From assembly GCA_902515745.1 (NCBI GenBank), contig CABXWB010000001.1:1-64000 (forward strand): 64,000 nt of DNA. Direction: 5' to 3'. The DNA comes from an uncultured Alphaproteobacteria bacterium. Lineage in GTDB: Bacteria > Pseudomonadota > Alphaproteobacteria > HIMB59 > GCA-002718135. Under the pieces are notes generated by a model. That model was not told the origin of the DNA. It did not search any database and worked only from the letters and a program-made list of their open reading frames with translations. Within the stretch, counting starts at the first letter, position 1; every line of letters starts with the position of its first letter. The translations under genes were made by a program, and so were the position numbers. Shown piece by piece: positions 42,575-51,763 of the stretch.

Positions 42575-43231
42575 ATGACTCTTAATTTTGAAGAATACAA
42601 AACGAAACTTTATTCAGCTGTATTAGCTGATACATTAGATAGTTTGGGTTATCATAAACAAACATTAACACCTGGTATCAAATCAATAAAGCCAGATGTA
42701 ATTATATGTGGGCTTGCGAGAGTTGGTTTGTATATGCCTATTTATCATGATGATGAAAATACAAATGTTTACGAACATGAAATAGCATTGATTGATAGTT
42801 TAAAAGAAAGTGAAATTGCTGTTTTATGTTGTCATGGAAATGAAAAGATAGCTCCATGGGGAGAATTATTATCAACTCGAGCAACTTATCTAAAATCAGC
42901 AGGTTGTTTAACAGATGGCTGTGTTCGTGATACAAAGATGATAAATGAAATTGGTTTTCCAGTTTTTGCAAAAGGCACTAATCCTGTTGATACAAAATTT
43001 AGAGGTAAAATGATGATGGCAGATGTGCCAGGTGAAATAGCAAATGTCTATGTTGAAAGTGGAGATTTGGTATTTGGCGATAATGATGGTGTTGTTATTG
43101 TACCATCTAAAGTTATTGATGAAGTAATAAGAAAAGCTCTAGAAAAAGTAAGTAGTGAAAATACTGTTAGAGATGAACTAAAAAAAGGAGATAGTTTAAC
43201 TGCCGTATTTGAGAAACATAAAATTTTATAA
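42575..43231 (+). CDS. RraA-family / HMG aldolase-like protein
   Basis: A 218-residue protein with LADTLDSLG at the start, GELLSTRA and the TDGCVRDTKMI motif, the substrate/metal site of 4-hydroxy-4-methyl-2-oxoglutarate aldolases. PGDL/GD..FGDNDGVVIVP then closes the fold. Catabolic RraA-like enzymes cleave or decarboxylate hydroxy-keto acids, so it may share substrates with the nearby HpcH aldolase. It is the last gene of the island. Its 3' end overlaps convergent ispE by 6 bp. Confidence 0.85.
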   Translation: MTLNFEEYKTKLYSAVLADTLDSLGYHKQTLTPGIKSIKPDVIICGLARVGLYMPIYHDDENTNVYEHEIALIDSLKESEIAVLCCHGNEKIAPWGELLSTRATYLKSAGCLTDGCVRDTKMINEIGFPVFAKGTNPVDTKFRGKMMMADVPGEIANVYVESGDLVFGDNDGVVIVPSKVIDEVIRKALEKVSSENTVRDELKKGDSLTAVFEKHKIL

Positions 43232-44059
43232 TTTTATATTATTATTTTCAGCAACTGCTACCCATAAATTTGGATAAGTTTTAAGAAAAGAATTTTTTGC
43301 ATTTTCAGCTTTAAGTTTATTTTCAAAAACTGAAAAAATACATGATCCACTACCTGTTAGTCTTGTAAAAATAGTATCTTCTAAATTATCCATCTTATTA
43401 TAAATAGAATTAAAATCAGGCTCGAGTTTTTTAATTACTTTTTCAAAATCATTCCCGTTATCGTTATCGTTAATTTCTTCAATATCTTCCTCGACATTAT
43501 AATCAAAATCAGAAGGAATGAATGTGTCGTACATTTTTTTTGTGGAGCAATTAAAATTAGGTTTTGTTATTAAGAAAAAATATTTTGGGAAGACAATATT
43601 TGAAATTAAGTCTCCCCTTCCTCTTACCAAACTATCGTGTTGATTAAGAAAAAAAGGAATGTCAGAACCTAAATCTGTATAGTCAAAAATATTTTTTTTA
43701 TTAATAATTTCTAGATTTTCTAGGATCTTTATTACCGTTGCTGCATTTGAAGATGCCGAGCCCAATCCAGCTTGATAGGGAAAGTTTTTTGTAATTGAAA
43801 ACGAAATGTTTGGAGGTGAAATATTCAAAAAACTAAATATTTTTTTTATAATACAATCATCAAATATATTATTTTCTGGAGCAAATGCACCCCTGTATTC
43901 AATATTGAATTGATTGCTTGGCTTTACCTCTATTTCATCACATAAATCAATACTGGTTATTCCTGTTCTAATATTATGATAATTATCTTCTCTTCGATTT
44001 AAAATTTTAAGAAATAAATTTATTTTTGCAGGTGACTTCTCAGTAATACTATTATCCAT
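43226..44059 (-). CDS. ispE: 4-diphosphocytidyl-2-C-methyl-D-erythritol kinase
   Basis: A 277-residue GHMP kinase of the MEP isoprenoid pathway. SPAKINLFLKI, the phosphate loop GLGSASSNAA and the late TRLTGSGSCIF are diagnostic. A low-complexity acidic insert (EEDIEEINDNDNGND, near 185) is unusual but in frame. It overlaps the upstream TPR gene by 8 bp, an arrangement common in alphaproteobacteria. Confidence 0.93.
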   Translation of the reverse strand: MDNSITEKSPAKINLFLKILNRREDNYHNIRTGITSIDLCDEIEVKPSNQFNIEYRGAFAPENNIFDDCIIKKIFSFLNISPPNISFSITKNFPYQAGLGSASSNAATVIKILENLEIINKKNIFDYTDLGSDIPFFLNQHDSLVRGRGDLISNIVFPKYFFLITKPNFNCSTKKMYDTFIPSDFDYNVEEDIEEINDNDNGNDFEKVIKKLEPDFNSIYNKMDNLEDTIFTRLTGSGSCIFSVFENKLKAENAKNSFLKTYPNLWVAVAENNNIKL

Positions 44060-45359
44060 TAAATTTTTCTAATTTAATTTTAACATCTTCTTCAATTTCA
44101 TCTTCAGGTTCAGCTAACTCTAGTGCTTGTTGCCAGAAATGAATAGCTTCTCTTTTTCTATTCATAGCATAATAAATATCTCCTAGGTGGTCTAGAGATA
44201 TTGCTTCACCTGGTGCAATATCTATTACCATTTCCATTAAACGAGCAGCTTCTGAAAGATTATTTTTTTTAAAATGTGCCCAGGCAAGACTGTCAATAAT
44301 ATAGAAACTTTCAGGGTTAGCTTCATACGCTTCTTCTAACATTTGCAAAGAACGATCTAATTTCATTTCTCTTTCAACCCAACCATAAGCGAGATAATTT
44401 AAAACATTTGGACTATCAGGTTTTATTTCAAGTGATTTTAAAAAATCTTTTTCTGCTAAATCCCAATCACCTAATTGTTCAAAACATATACCTCTCATAT
44501 AATATATATTCCAAACGTCGCCTCGGTTTTCTTCAATCATCTGGTTATAAATTGATAAAGCTAAATCATATTTTTTATTGTACCGATAAAAATCACCAAG
44601 AATTTTTTTAAGTGAATAATTGTTATTGTTATTTTCTAGAATAGATAAAATTTTATTTTCAGCATCTTCATACGAACTATTATATAAATAATTTATTGCT
44701 AAACTACTTTGCGCATCTAAATAATATGGACTTTGTTGACCAATCTTCTCAAAAGTATCTCTTGCCACTTCGAATTGACCAACTTGATCAAATAGTTCAG
44801 CCTTAATAATTATTGCTCTTTCATTTTTTGGATCAATTAATTTGGCAAGTGAAGTATAAAATAATAAAAAATTATAATTTAAACGTCTTTGCTCATTGTT
44901 TGAAAAAGATGATGCCACAATTTCAACAAGTGAACGACTAATGGTAATACCATCCTTAAGTCTATTATTTGTGTAGAAAATAAAATCTAGTAATTCATTT
45001 GGTTGGTCTAAATTATCTCGTAATTCTTTTATCTGATTAAATTTTTTATCTAAAAATAAGGATGAAATTTTAATTATATATGCTTCTTGATTTTTTTTGT
45101 TTTTTTCCAAAATTTTATTAGCAATATCTTTAGCTAAATTAATGTCTTCGGTAATAATCGCCGCTATTGCTTTATCAAGTAGTTGATCTTGAGATAGTTT
45201 TATTTTATCAGCATTAAAATTCAATAATGTTGCAGGATAGTCATAATTTTTAAAGGCTAGTTGTGAGATTAAAAAGTTAGAACTACTTGTTGCAAAAACA
45301 TTAGTATTAAAGGAGATAAGAAGACAAATAAAAAACCATTTTTTAATCAAATTAATCAT
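44052..45359 (-). CDS. Tetratricopeptide-repeat protein, secreted/periplasmic
   Basis: A 435-residue protein with a signal peptide (WFFICLLISFNTNVFA) and TPR units through the C-terminal two thirds, e.g. the unit with CFEQLGDWDLAEKDFLKSLE and the final unit with MNRKREAIHFWQQALELAEP. TPR proteins just upstream of ispE are a standing arrangement in alphaproteobacteria. They are thought to be periplasmic scaffolds. It is divergent from the UDG gene across 47 bp. Confidence 0.87.
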   Translation of the reverse strand: MINLIKKWFFICLLISFNTNVFATSSSNFLISQLAFKNYDYPATLLNFNADKIKLSQDQLLDKAIAAIITEDINLAKDIANKILEKNKKNQEAYIIKISSLFLDKKFNQIKELRDNLDQPNELLDFIFYTNNRLKDGITISRSLVEIVASSFSNNEQRRLNYNFLLFYTSLAKLIDPKNERAIIIKAELFDQVGQFEVARDTFEKIGQQSPYYLDAQSSLAINYLYNSSYEDAENKILSILENNNNNYSLKKILGDFYRYNKKYDLALSIYNQMIEENRGDVWNIYYMRGICFEQLGDWDLAEKDFLKSLEIKPDSPNVLNYLAYGWVEREMKLDRSLQMLEEAYEANPESFYIIDSLAWAHFKKNNLSEAARLMEMVIDIAPGEAISLDHLGDIYYAMNRKREAIHFWQQALELAEPEDEIEEDVKIKLEKFNG

Positions 45360-45406
45360 TTTAAATATACTAGAGTTGCACTATGAATAGATAATTGTAA
45401 TTTTGC

Positions 45407-46117
45407 ATGAATCAATCAAATAAAAAAAATTTAGAATTCATAGTTAATTCTGGGGTAAACTATTTTCTTCAAGATTCTCCAAGAAACTGGTTTGAAAATG
45501 AGAAAAAATCTGAATTACCTGATCCCAATATCAATGCTGGGGATAAAAAAAAGAAAATTGATGATGTGATTAAAGACCTAAAAGATCACAAATCTAATCT
45601 TCAAAAAACTGCAAAAAATTTAGTTGTCTATGATGGAAATTTAAATGCAAAAGTTATGTTAATTGGTGAGGCTCCAGGAAGAGATGAGGATCAGCAAGGT
45701 ATTCCATTTGTTGGCAGAGCCGGGCAACTATTAAATAAAATGCTTTTAGCAATTAATTTACAAAGAGAAGACGTCTATATTACTAATGTTGTTAATTGGC
45801 GTCCGCCTGATAATAGAACTCCTAATGATGAAGAAATTTTAGAATTTTTGCCATTTTTACAAAGACAAATTGATATTGTTAAGCCGAAATTTATCTTCCT
45901 ATTAGGAGGTGTTGCAGCAAAAGCAATTTTATCAACACCTCTAGCCCTTGGAAAACTGAGAGGTAAATGGCATGAATACAAATCACTGAATATAGATGGA
46001 TCAATTCCTACAATAGCTTCCTATCATCCTGCTTTTTTACTTCGATCTCCTCAGTATAAAAAACACTCTTGGGAAGATTTACAAATGCTACAAGAAAAAT
46101 TGAAAAATGTATCATAA
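45407..46117 (+). CDS. Family 4-type uracil-DNA glycosylase lacking all cysteines
   Basis: A 236-residue UDG-superfamily protein. Motif 1 GEAPGRDEDQQGIPFVG, NVVNWRPPDNRTP and motif 2 SYHPAFLLRSP are intact. Family 4 enzymes hold a 4Fe-4S cluster with four cysteines, but this protein has no cysteine anywhere. The equivalents of FDGC-LK.TA and AACLPF read DHKSNLQKTA and LEFLPF. The N-terminal 65 residues are variable. It likely excises uracil without a cluster. It overlaps the lytic transglycosylase gene by 11 bp. Confidence 0.85.
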   Translation: MNQSNKKNLEFIVNSGVNYFLQDSPRNWFENEKKSELPDPNINAGDKKKKIDDVIKDLKDHKSNLQKTAKNLVVYDGNLNAKVMLIGEAPGRDEDQQGIPFVGRAGQLLNKMLLAINLQREDVYITNVVNWRPPDNRTPNDEEILEFLPFLQRQIDIVKPKFIFLLGGVAAKAILSTPLALGKLRGKWHEYKSLNIDGSIPTIASYHPAFLLRSPQYKKHSWEDLQMLQEKLKNVS

Positions 46118-47852
46118 AAAATTTTTAATTTTTTGTTTTTTTGTATTCTTTGTAATTTTTTCAAAACAAATCTATGCTTACCAGCAAGATATAGTCAGCA
46201 AATACGATAATATATTCTCATCAAAGGTGCTTAGTGAAGAAGATGTTTATAACTATCAACAAGCATACAAGTTTCAAGAAATATGCAAATGGAAAAGTGC
46301 AAACAATTTTATTTTAAAAATTAAAAATAAATCTTTACTAGGACACATTTATGCGCAAAAGTTTTTGCATCCAAATTGTTATCGATCAAAGTATTTAGAA
46401 CTATATTATTGGCTAAAAAAATATAATGACCACCCACAAGCAAAACAAATTTATAAATTGGCTATTCGAAGAATGCCAGAGGGTTATAAAAGCCCGACGA
46501 AACCAAGCATTCCAATTGGAATAGAGTCAGAACAGGTAACCAGTAAAAAGACTAGTAAATATAAAAGTTCTAAAAAACTCTCTAACAATCAAAGAGCAGA
46601 AAAAAGAAAATTAATTAACGGAATTAAATCAAGAGTTAACAAAGGATGGCCGACAGGTGCAGTACAATTATTAAATCAAAGAGATGTAGATCTATTATTA
46701 GATCAAGTTGAGATAGATCAACAAAAAGAATTAATCGCCAAAGGATATTTCTTAGCAAATAAAAATGACTTAGCAATTCAGTACGCTTCTGAAGCTCTTG
46801 TTAATTCTGCAAAAAATGTTCCTTATGCGGCTTGGACTGCTGGTTTATCTTCTTGGAGGCTAAAAAAATATGAAGATGCTGCAAAATATTTTTCTCTCTT
46901 TTCGATTAGTTTAAAAGATGATGCGTGGCATCAAACGTCAGGAAGTTTTTGGACAGCTAGATCATATTCAAAACTTGGTCTTTATGATGATATTAATTTT
47001 TGGTTAAAAAGAGCATCAAATAATCCAAATAGTTTTTATGGAATGCTAGCATTAGAAATTTTAGGTGTAGATGAAAAAATAGAATGGGTAGAACATACTG
47101 ATCTAAATAAAAATAATAGTACAATTTTAAATATACCAGCAGGAAAAAGAATACAGACACTAATACAGGTTGGATTTGCTGATGAATTAGAAAAGGAAAT
47201 TGTGCATATCAATTCCATTTTAAATAGAGAAATAGCAAAGGAGTCTATTCAAATTGCCGAAAATTTTGATCTTGCCTATACACAATTAAAAATAGTCAAT
47301 AAGCTTGAGAACTTTGGTATGGATGTTCCTACTTACCTCTATTACCCAACTAGTGTTTGGAAGCCACGAGATGGTTTCAAATTAGAAAAAGAATTACTCC
47401 ACGCCTTTATGCATCAAGAATCTATGTTTAATATAAAAGCTAAAAGTAAAGATGGTGCCATAGGATTGATGCAGGTATTACCTTCGACGGCAAAATTTAT
47501 CACCAAAAGTAAAGATGTAAAAAGAAGCAATAGCAATATTCTTAAAAATCCAGAAATAAATTTAGAGGTTGGACAAGAATACTTGACGTATCTTCTAGAT
47601 CTAGAGCAGGTTTCAAGAAATCTTATATTTCTCGCAGCAGCATATAATGGTGGTCCAGGAAATTTACAAAAATGGAAAAATGAAACAAATTATATGCAAG
47701 ATTCACTCTTTTTTATGGAAAGTATTCCATCAAGAGAAACAAGATGGTTCATAGAAAAGATCTTAACAAAATATTGGATTTACCAAAATAAAAATAATAA
47801 AGAAATGCGTTCCCTAAAAATGCTAGCAAATGGAAATGATCCGCTTTATTAA
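46107..47852 (+). CDS. slt: Soluble lytic murein transglycosylase
   Basis: A 581-residue protein with a signal peptide ending near IYAYQQ, a long alpha-superhelical region, and a C-terminal SLT domain. HAFMHQESMFNIKAKSKDG carries the catalytic Glu, with GLMQVLPSTAK and AAYNGGPGNLQKW as the other motifs. It cleaves peptidoglycan with 1,6-anhydro product formation. A linker of Lys/Ser repeats (KKTSKYKSSKKLS) precedes the helical domain. Confidence 0.92.
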   Translation: MYHKKFLIFCFFVFFVIFSKQIYAYQQDIVSKYDNIFSSKVLSEEDVYNYQQAYKFQEICKWKSANNFILKIKNKSLLGHIYAQKFLHPNCYRSKYLELYYWLKKYNDHPQAKQIYKLAIRRMPEGYKSPTKPSIPIGIESEQVTSKKTSKYKSSKKLSNNQRAEKRKLINGIKSRVNKGWPTGAVQLLNQRDVDLLLDQVEIDQQKELIAKGYFLANKNDLAIQYASEALVNSAKNVPYAAWTAGLSSWRLKKYEDAAKYFSLFSISLKDDAWHQTSGSFWTARSYSKLGLYDDINFWLKRASNNPNSFYGMLALEILGVDEKIEWVEHTDLNKNNSTILNIPAGKRIQTLIQVGFADELEKEIVHINSILNREIAKESIQIAENFDLAYTQLKIVNKLENFGMDVPTYLYYPTSVWKPRDGFKLEKELLHAFMHQESMFNIKAKSKDGAIGLMQVLPSTAKFITKSKDVKRSNSNILKNPEINLEVGQEYLTYLLDLEQVSRNLIFLAAAYNGGPGNLQKWKNETNYMQDSLFFMESIPSRETRWFIEKILTKYWIYQNKNNKEMRSLKMLANGNDPLY

Positions 47853-47858
47853 TAGGTT

Positions 47859-48386
47859 ATGCCAATTGATACTTCTCTAGATTTTGTTCCGATAAATATT
47901 GCTGTTATTACAATTTCAGATTCAAGAACTAAAGAAAACGATATATCTGGAGATACATTAGAAAAGCGAATTACTGATGCTGGTCATACAATGATTAAAC
48001 GGACAATTATACCAGATGAAGTTTCTCAAATAAAAGATACCTTAGATACAATGTCAAAAGAAAAAGAGATTGATTGCATTATTACAACTGGTGGTACTGG
48101 TCTAACAGGAAGAGATACAACACCAGAAGCTGTAAATGCTATTGCAAGTAAACATATTGATGGATTTGGTGAATTATTTCGCCAAGTTAGTTTTGAAAAA
48201 ATTGGCACATCGGCAATTCAATCACGAGCAGTTGCAGCTTTAATAAATAGTACGTATGTTTTTTGTTTACCCGGATCAACAGGTGCATGCAAAGATGGTT
48301 GGGATGAAATTTTACAATATCAATTAGACATTAGACATAAGCCCTGTAATTTTGTTGAAATCATGCCAAGATTAAATGAAAAGTAG
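47859..48386 (+). CDS. moaB: Molybdenum cofactor biosynthesis protein MoaB
   Basis: A 175-residue MogA/MoaB-fold protein: TISDSRTKENDISGDTL, ITTGGTGLTGRDTTPEA and LPGSTGACKDGWDEIL...HKPCNFVEIMPRL, the last being typical of MoaB. It adenylates or binds molybdopterin. It shares one base with rnhB (TAGTG). A molybdoenzyme is not encoded in this window. Confidence 0.92.
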   Translation: MPIDTSLDFVPINIAVITISDSRTKENDISGDTLEKRITDAGHTMIKRTIIPDEVSQIKDTLDTMSKEKEIDCIITTGGTGLTGRDTTPEAVNAIASKHIDGFGELFRQVSFEKIGTSAIQSRAVAALINSTYVFCLPGSTGACKDGWDEILQYQLDIRHKPCNFVEIMPRLNEK

Positions 48387-49009
48387 TGACTGATTTTTCT
48401 ATAGAGAAATCAATTGGTGAACCTGTAATTGGTTTAGATGAAGTTGGCAGAGGTCCATTAGCAGGCCCTGTGGTGAGTTGTGGCTGTTATTTTTCTAATT
48501 ATGATGATTTAGAATCAGAAATACCTATAACTGATTCAAAGAAACATACAGCAAAACAAAGAGAAAAATTATTTTTATTTTTTAAAAAATTACAAAAAGA
48601 AAAAAAACTTCAATATTACTTGGGGTATGCGAGTGTCGAAGAAATAGATACAATTAATATTTTGGAAGCAACAAAATTATCTATGAGAAGAGTAATAGAT
48701 AAATTTAATTTTGAAAATCCACATCTTATTATTGATGGAAACTTTTCATTAAATTATCAAAATGAAAAATCTATAGTAGGCGGAGATAAAAAATCTTTAT
48801 CAATTGCAAGTGCATCTATTATTGCAAAAGTTCACCGTGATCGACTAATGGGTATACTTAATACTAAGTTTACAGTTTATGATTGGAAAAAAAATGCAGG
48901 ATATGGAACTAAAAAACATATTGATGCAATACACAAACACGGTGTAACCCAGTTTCACCGAAAATCGTTTGAACCAATCAAATCATTATTAAAAAAATCA
49001 ATTATCTAA
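48386..49009 (+). CDS. rnhB: Ribonuclease HII
   Basis: A 207-residue RNase H-fold protein with GLDEVGRGPLAGPVV (catalytic D and E), LIIDGN and ASIIAKVHRDRLM. It uses a GTG start directly on the moaB stop. It removes ribonucleotides misincorporated in DNA. A 243-bp spacer follows before ccrM and holds an sRNA-like structure and a terminator. Confidence 0.95.
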   Translation: MTDFSIEKSIGEPVIGLDEVGRGPLAGPVVSCGCYFSNYDDLESEIPITDSKKHTAKQREKLFLFFKKLQKEKKLQYYLGYASVEEIDTINILEATKLSMRRVIDKFNFENPHLIIDGNFSLNYQNEKSIVGGDKKSLSIASASIIAKVHRDRLMGILNTKFTVYDWKKNAGYGTKKHIDAIHKHGVTQFHRKSFEPIKSLLKKSII

Positions 49010-49053
49010 ATTTATCCATGCAAAGAATGCATACCAAATATTATAATATTATG

Positions 49054-49148
49054 CTTCAAAAAGATGCGACAAACATTATATTTATTTTAAGTTTCATCAT
49101 TCCTCCCATTTGATGAGCTATTCGAGGGGTCTACGGACCCCTTTTTTT
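49054..49148 (+). ncRNA. Candidate small RNA with an anti-Shine-Dalgarno loop
   Basis: Downstream of a TATAAT at 49042-49047, a hairpin with arms TCATCA (49094-49099) and TGATGA (49111-49116) presents the loop TTCCTCCCATT. Eight bases later a strong intrinsic terminator follows. A hairpin displaying UCCUCCC followed by a terminator is the layout of several alphaproteobacterial sRNAs that pair with ribosome-binding sites. The 5' end is a guess and there is no clear -35. It could instead be the 3' UTR of rnhB. Confidence 0.45.
49125..49148 (+). terminator. Strong Rho-independent terminator
   Basis: AGGGGTC (49125-49131) and GACCCCT (49136-49142) pair over 7 bp around a TACG loop, followed by seven T. 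It terminates the candidate sRNA or read-through from rnhB and insulates ccrM. Confidence 0.9.
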
Positions 49149-49186
49149 ATGTTTTTGGCCAAATTTTAAGGTTATCCCTACCTAAA

Positions 49187-49240
49187 GATTCACCTTGTTG
49201 ATAACTCAATTGACCTGATTCCATATCTGCTTAAAGATTC
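49187..49240. promoter_or_regulatory. Three GANTC sites in the ccrM upstream region
   Basis: GATTC occurs at 49187-49191, 49217-49221 and 49236-49240, the last ending 12 bp before the ccrM start codon. GANTC is the methylation target of CcrM itself. Methylation-sensitive control of ccrM is known in Caulobacter, so these sites may form an autoregulatory promoter here. Confidence 0.55.
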
Positions 49241-49252
49241 TTTTTATCAATT

Positions 49253-50323
49253 ATGAAGAAAAATCAGATCATTTTAGGCGACTCCATCAAGGAAATGAAA
49301 AAAATAAAGGATCATTCTGTTGATCTAATTTTTGCTGACCCACCCTACAACCTCCAATTAAAAGATACGCTATACAGACCAGATCAAACAACAGTAGAAG
49401 CTGTTACGCAGGATTGGGACAAGTTCAATACATATAAAGAATATGATCAATTTACCAATGCTTGGCTTATTGAATGTAAAAGAATATTAAAAAAAGGTGG
49501 CGCTCTTTGGGTCATAGGAAGTTATCATAATATTTTACGTGTAGGTTCCAGGATACAAGATGAAGGTCTATGGATTTTAAATGATATTATATGGCATAAA
49601 ACAAATCCTATGCCAAATTTTCGGGGGACGCGTTTTACAAATGCCCATGAAACTTTACTTTGGTGTACAACGTCACGTAATGCAAAATATACTTTTAATT
49701 ATCAAAACTTAAAAGAGCTTAATGAAGGAAAACAAATGCGAAGTGATTGGTATATTCCAATTTGTTCTGGAAAAGAACGATTACGAGAAGACAATAACCA
49801 GCGATCACATCCGACACAAAAACCAGAAGCATTACTCTATAGAATTCTCTTAGCATCAACTAATAAAGGTGATGTCGTTCTTGATCCTTTTTCAGGAAGT
49901 GGAACAGCAGCAGTTGTTGCTAAAAAATTACAACGAAATTTTATTGGTATTGAAAAAGACAAAGACTACGTTGAGCTCTCTAAAAAAAGATTAAAGGCAA
50001 CAAAAGTTTTGAAAGGAGATGTAATTGAACTTACCAAAAGTAGACGTGATTTACCTAAAGTACCTTTTGGTGAATTAGTCGAACAAGGTATTATTCCACC
50101 AGGTGCTGTGTTAACTGATAAAAAAGAACGTTTTAAAGCTACAGTTAGTATTGATGGTACGTTAAAAATAAAAGATTTATCGGGATCAATTCACCAAATG
50201 GGCGCAAAAATGCAAGGTTTACCAAGTTGTAATGGATGGGATTTTTGGCATGTTAAAGATAGATCAAAATCTATTCTTCTTGATGACATACGATCGAATT
50301 ACCGAAAAGATAAACTTAATTAG
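49253..50323 (+). CDS. ccrM: CcrM-type adenine methyltransferase (GANTC)
   Basis: A 356-residue beta-class N6-adenine methyltransferase: DPPYNLQL (catalytic motif IV, near 31), the TRD middle, FSGSGTAAVVAKKLQRNFIGIE (SAM motif I, after the catalytic motif), and the C-terminal RAMA-like domain with GLPSCNGWDFWHVKD found in CcrM. It is a solitary cell-cycle methylase of Alphaproteobacteria; no partner endonuclease is nearby. Three of its target sites lie directly upstream. Confidence 0.96.
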   Translation: MKKNQIILGDSIKEMKKIKDHSVDLIFADPPYNLQLKDTLYRPDQTTVEAVTQDWDKFNTYKEYDQFTNAWLIECKRILKKGGALWVIGSYHNILRVGSRIQDEGLWILNDIIWHKTNPMPNFRGTRFTNAHETLLWCTTSRNAKYTFNYQNLKELNEGKQMRSDWYIPICSGKERLREDNNQRSHPTQKPEALLYRILLASTNKGDVVLDPFSGSGTAAVVAKKLQRNFIGIEKDKDYVELSKKRLKATKVLKGDVIELTKSRRDLPKVPFGELVEQGIIPPGAVLTDKKERFKATVSIDGTLKIKDLSGSIHQMGAKMQGLPSCNGWDFWHVKDRSKSILLDDIRSNYRKDKLN

Positions 50324-50329
50324 TATTTT

Positions 50330-51643
50330 TTATTGAACGCGCTGATAGATTCTAGGCATATAAACAAATAAAGTAAGTGCTCTTGCAATAAAGAAAATAC
50401 AAAGTGATAGCCACAATCCTGTATTTCCAAAACTTGCAATTAAGAAGAAAGAGACAACTATATAAATGCTAACAGAGACGATCATGGCATTTCGTAGTTC
50501 TGTTGTCTGGGATGCGCCAACAAAGATACCATCAAATTGAAAACAAAAAGAAGCCACAAAAGGAATAATAATAATCCAGTAAGAATAAGAGAAGCTGATC
50601 TCTCTTATATTTGGTAAGTCTGTCATTGTGATAATGTAATAATTTTTGCTCAAGAAAAAGATGACACAAATTATTAATCCTGTTGCCGTGCTTAAGATAA
50701 AGGAATTTTTTATCACATCATTTAATAATTGTCGGTTTTTTGATCCAATAGAGTATCCAACAATCCCCTCCGTTGAAAAAGCGTATGCATCGAGAACATA
50801 GGCAGATAACATAATAAAATTAAGGAGAATTGTATTGGCGGCTACTGTTTCTTCACTAATGGAATTACCAAGATAGGTAAAATATAAGAAAGCAAAAGCA
50901 AGAAGAAGGGACCTAATAAATATATTAAGATTAATATTAAAAATAGTTTTAACTTTCTTTGGATCAAATATTTTGTTTGTACTGAATTCTAATTTCGTAA
51001 TCTTACTAAGTGCAAAAAAAGTATAAAATAAAAAAATAATCGTCGTAAGGGTTGAGGCAAAAAGTGTTCCTAAAGCAACTCCAAAAACATTTAAATTAAA
51101 ATATAAAACAAAAACTAAACTAAAAATTATATTTGCAATTGAATAAAAACCAACAATGGTGCTTGATGTTTTTGTTTTTTGGAGACCGATGAATAAACCA
51201 GTAATGACAAAAATAGTGAGCTCGCCAAAAGTAGAATAAATACGAAGATTAAAATAATCTTTAAAATATCTTTTGGTGTCTGATGATAATTCAAATACTG
51301 ATAAGGAAATCTGAAAGATATAACTTTGTAAAAGTATTAAGAGTAAAGAAATAATAATGACAAAAGTTATGTTTCTGAGAAAAATATTTACAACCTCTTG
51401 ATAATCATTTGATCCATCTGCTTGAGCAATCATGCCAACTGTTCCTGATCGTAAAAAACCAAAGCTTCCAAAAAGAATAGAGAAGACACTTGCCGCAATA
51501 CTGGTAGCAACTAAGTAACTTGCATTGTCTAGATTTCCCATTAAGCCTGTATCAACGATAGCTACAAATGGAATGACTAGATTCGCTAAGAAAATAGGAA
51601 TAGATAATTTAAAAATATTTTGGATTGATGATCTTGAAGACAT
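50330..51643 (-). CDS. MATE-family efflux transporter (DinF-like)
   Basis: A 437-residue protein with about 12 membrane helices. The N-terminal IFKLSIPIFLANLVIPFVAIVDTGLMGNL and the repeat-like AYAFSTEGIVGYSIGSKNRQLL at the start of the second half are MATE landmarks. It exports cationic or other small compounds using an ion gradient. It converges on ccrM with a 6-bp gap. Confidence 0.9.
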   Translation of the reverse strand: MSSRSSIQNIFKLSIPIFLANLVIPFVAIVDTGLMGNLDNASYLVATSIAASVFSILFGSFGFLRSGTVGMIAQADGSNDYQEVVNIFLRNITFVIIISLLLILLQSYIFQISLSVFELSSDTKRYFKDYFNLRIYSTFGELTIFVITGLFIGLQKTKTSSTIVGFYSIANIIFSLVFVLYFNLNVFGVALGTLFASTLTTIIFLFYTFFALSKITKLEFSTNKIFDPKKVKTIFNINLNIFIRSLLLAFAFLYFTYLGNSISEETVAANTILLNFIMLSAYVLDAYAFSTEGIVGYSIGSKNRQLLNDVIKNSFILSTATGLIICVIFFLSKNYYIITMTDLPNIREISFSYSYWIIIIPFVASFCFQFDGIFVGASQTTELRNAMIVSVSIYIVVSFFLIASFGNTGLWLSLCIFFIARALTLFVYMPRIYQRVQ

Positions 51644-51763
51644 GTTAAAGATAAATTTTATATTAGTAAAATTTAATAATAAACTATTTATCTATTGTCT
51701 AAAGGATCAAATTAATTACTATCTTTATTTCGAAAATCTTATAATGCTCAAATAAATTAAAAA

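Noticed and set aside
43480-43530. Frameshift in ispE at the acidic insert
   Set aside because: The low-complexity GTTATC-like stretch stays in frame and the kinase motifs on both sides are in the same frame.
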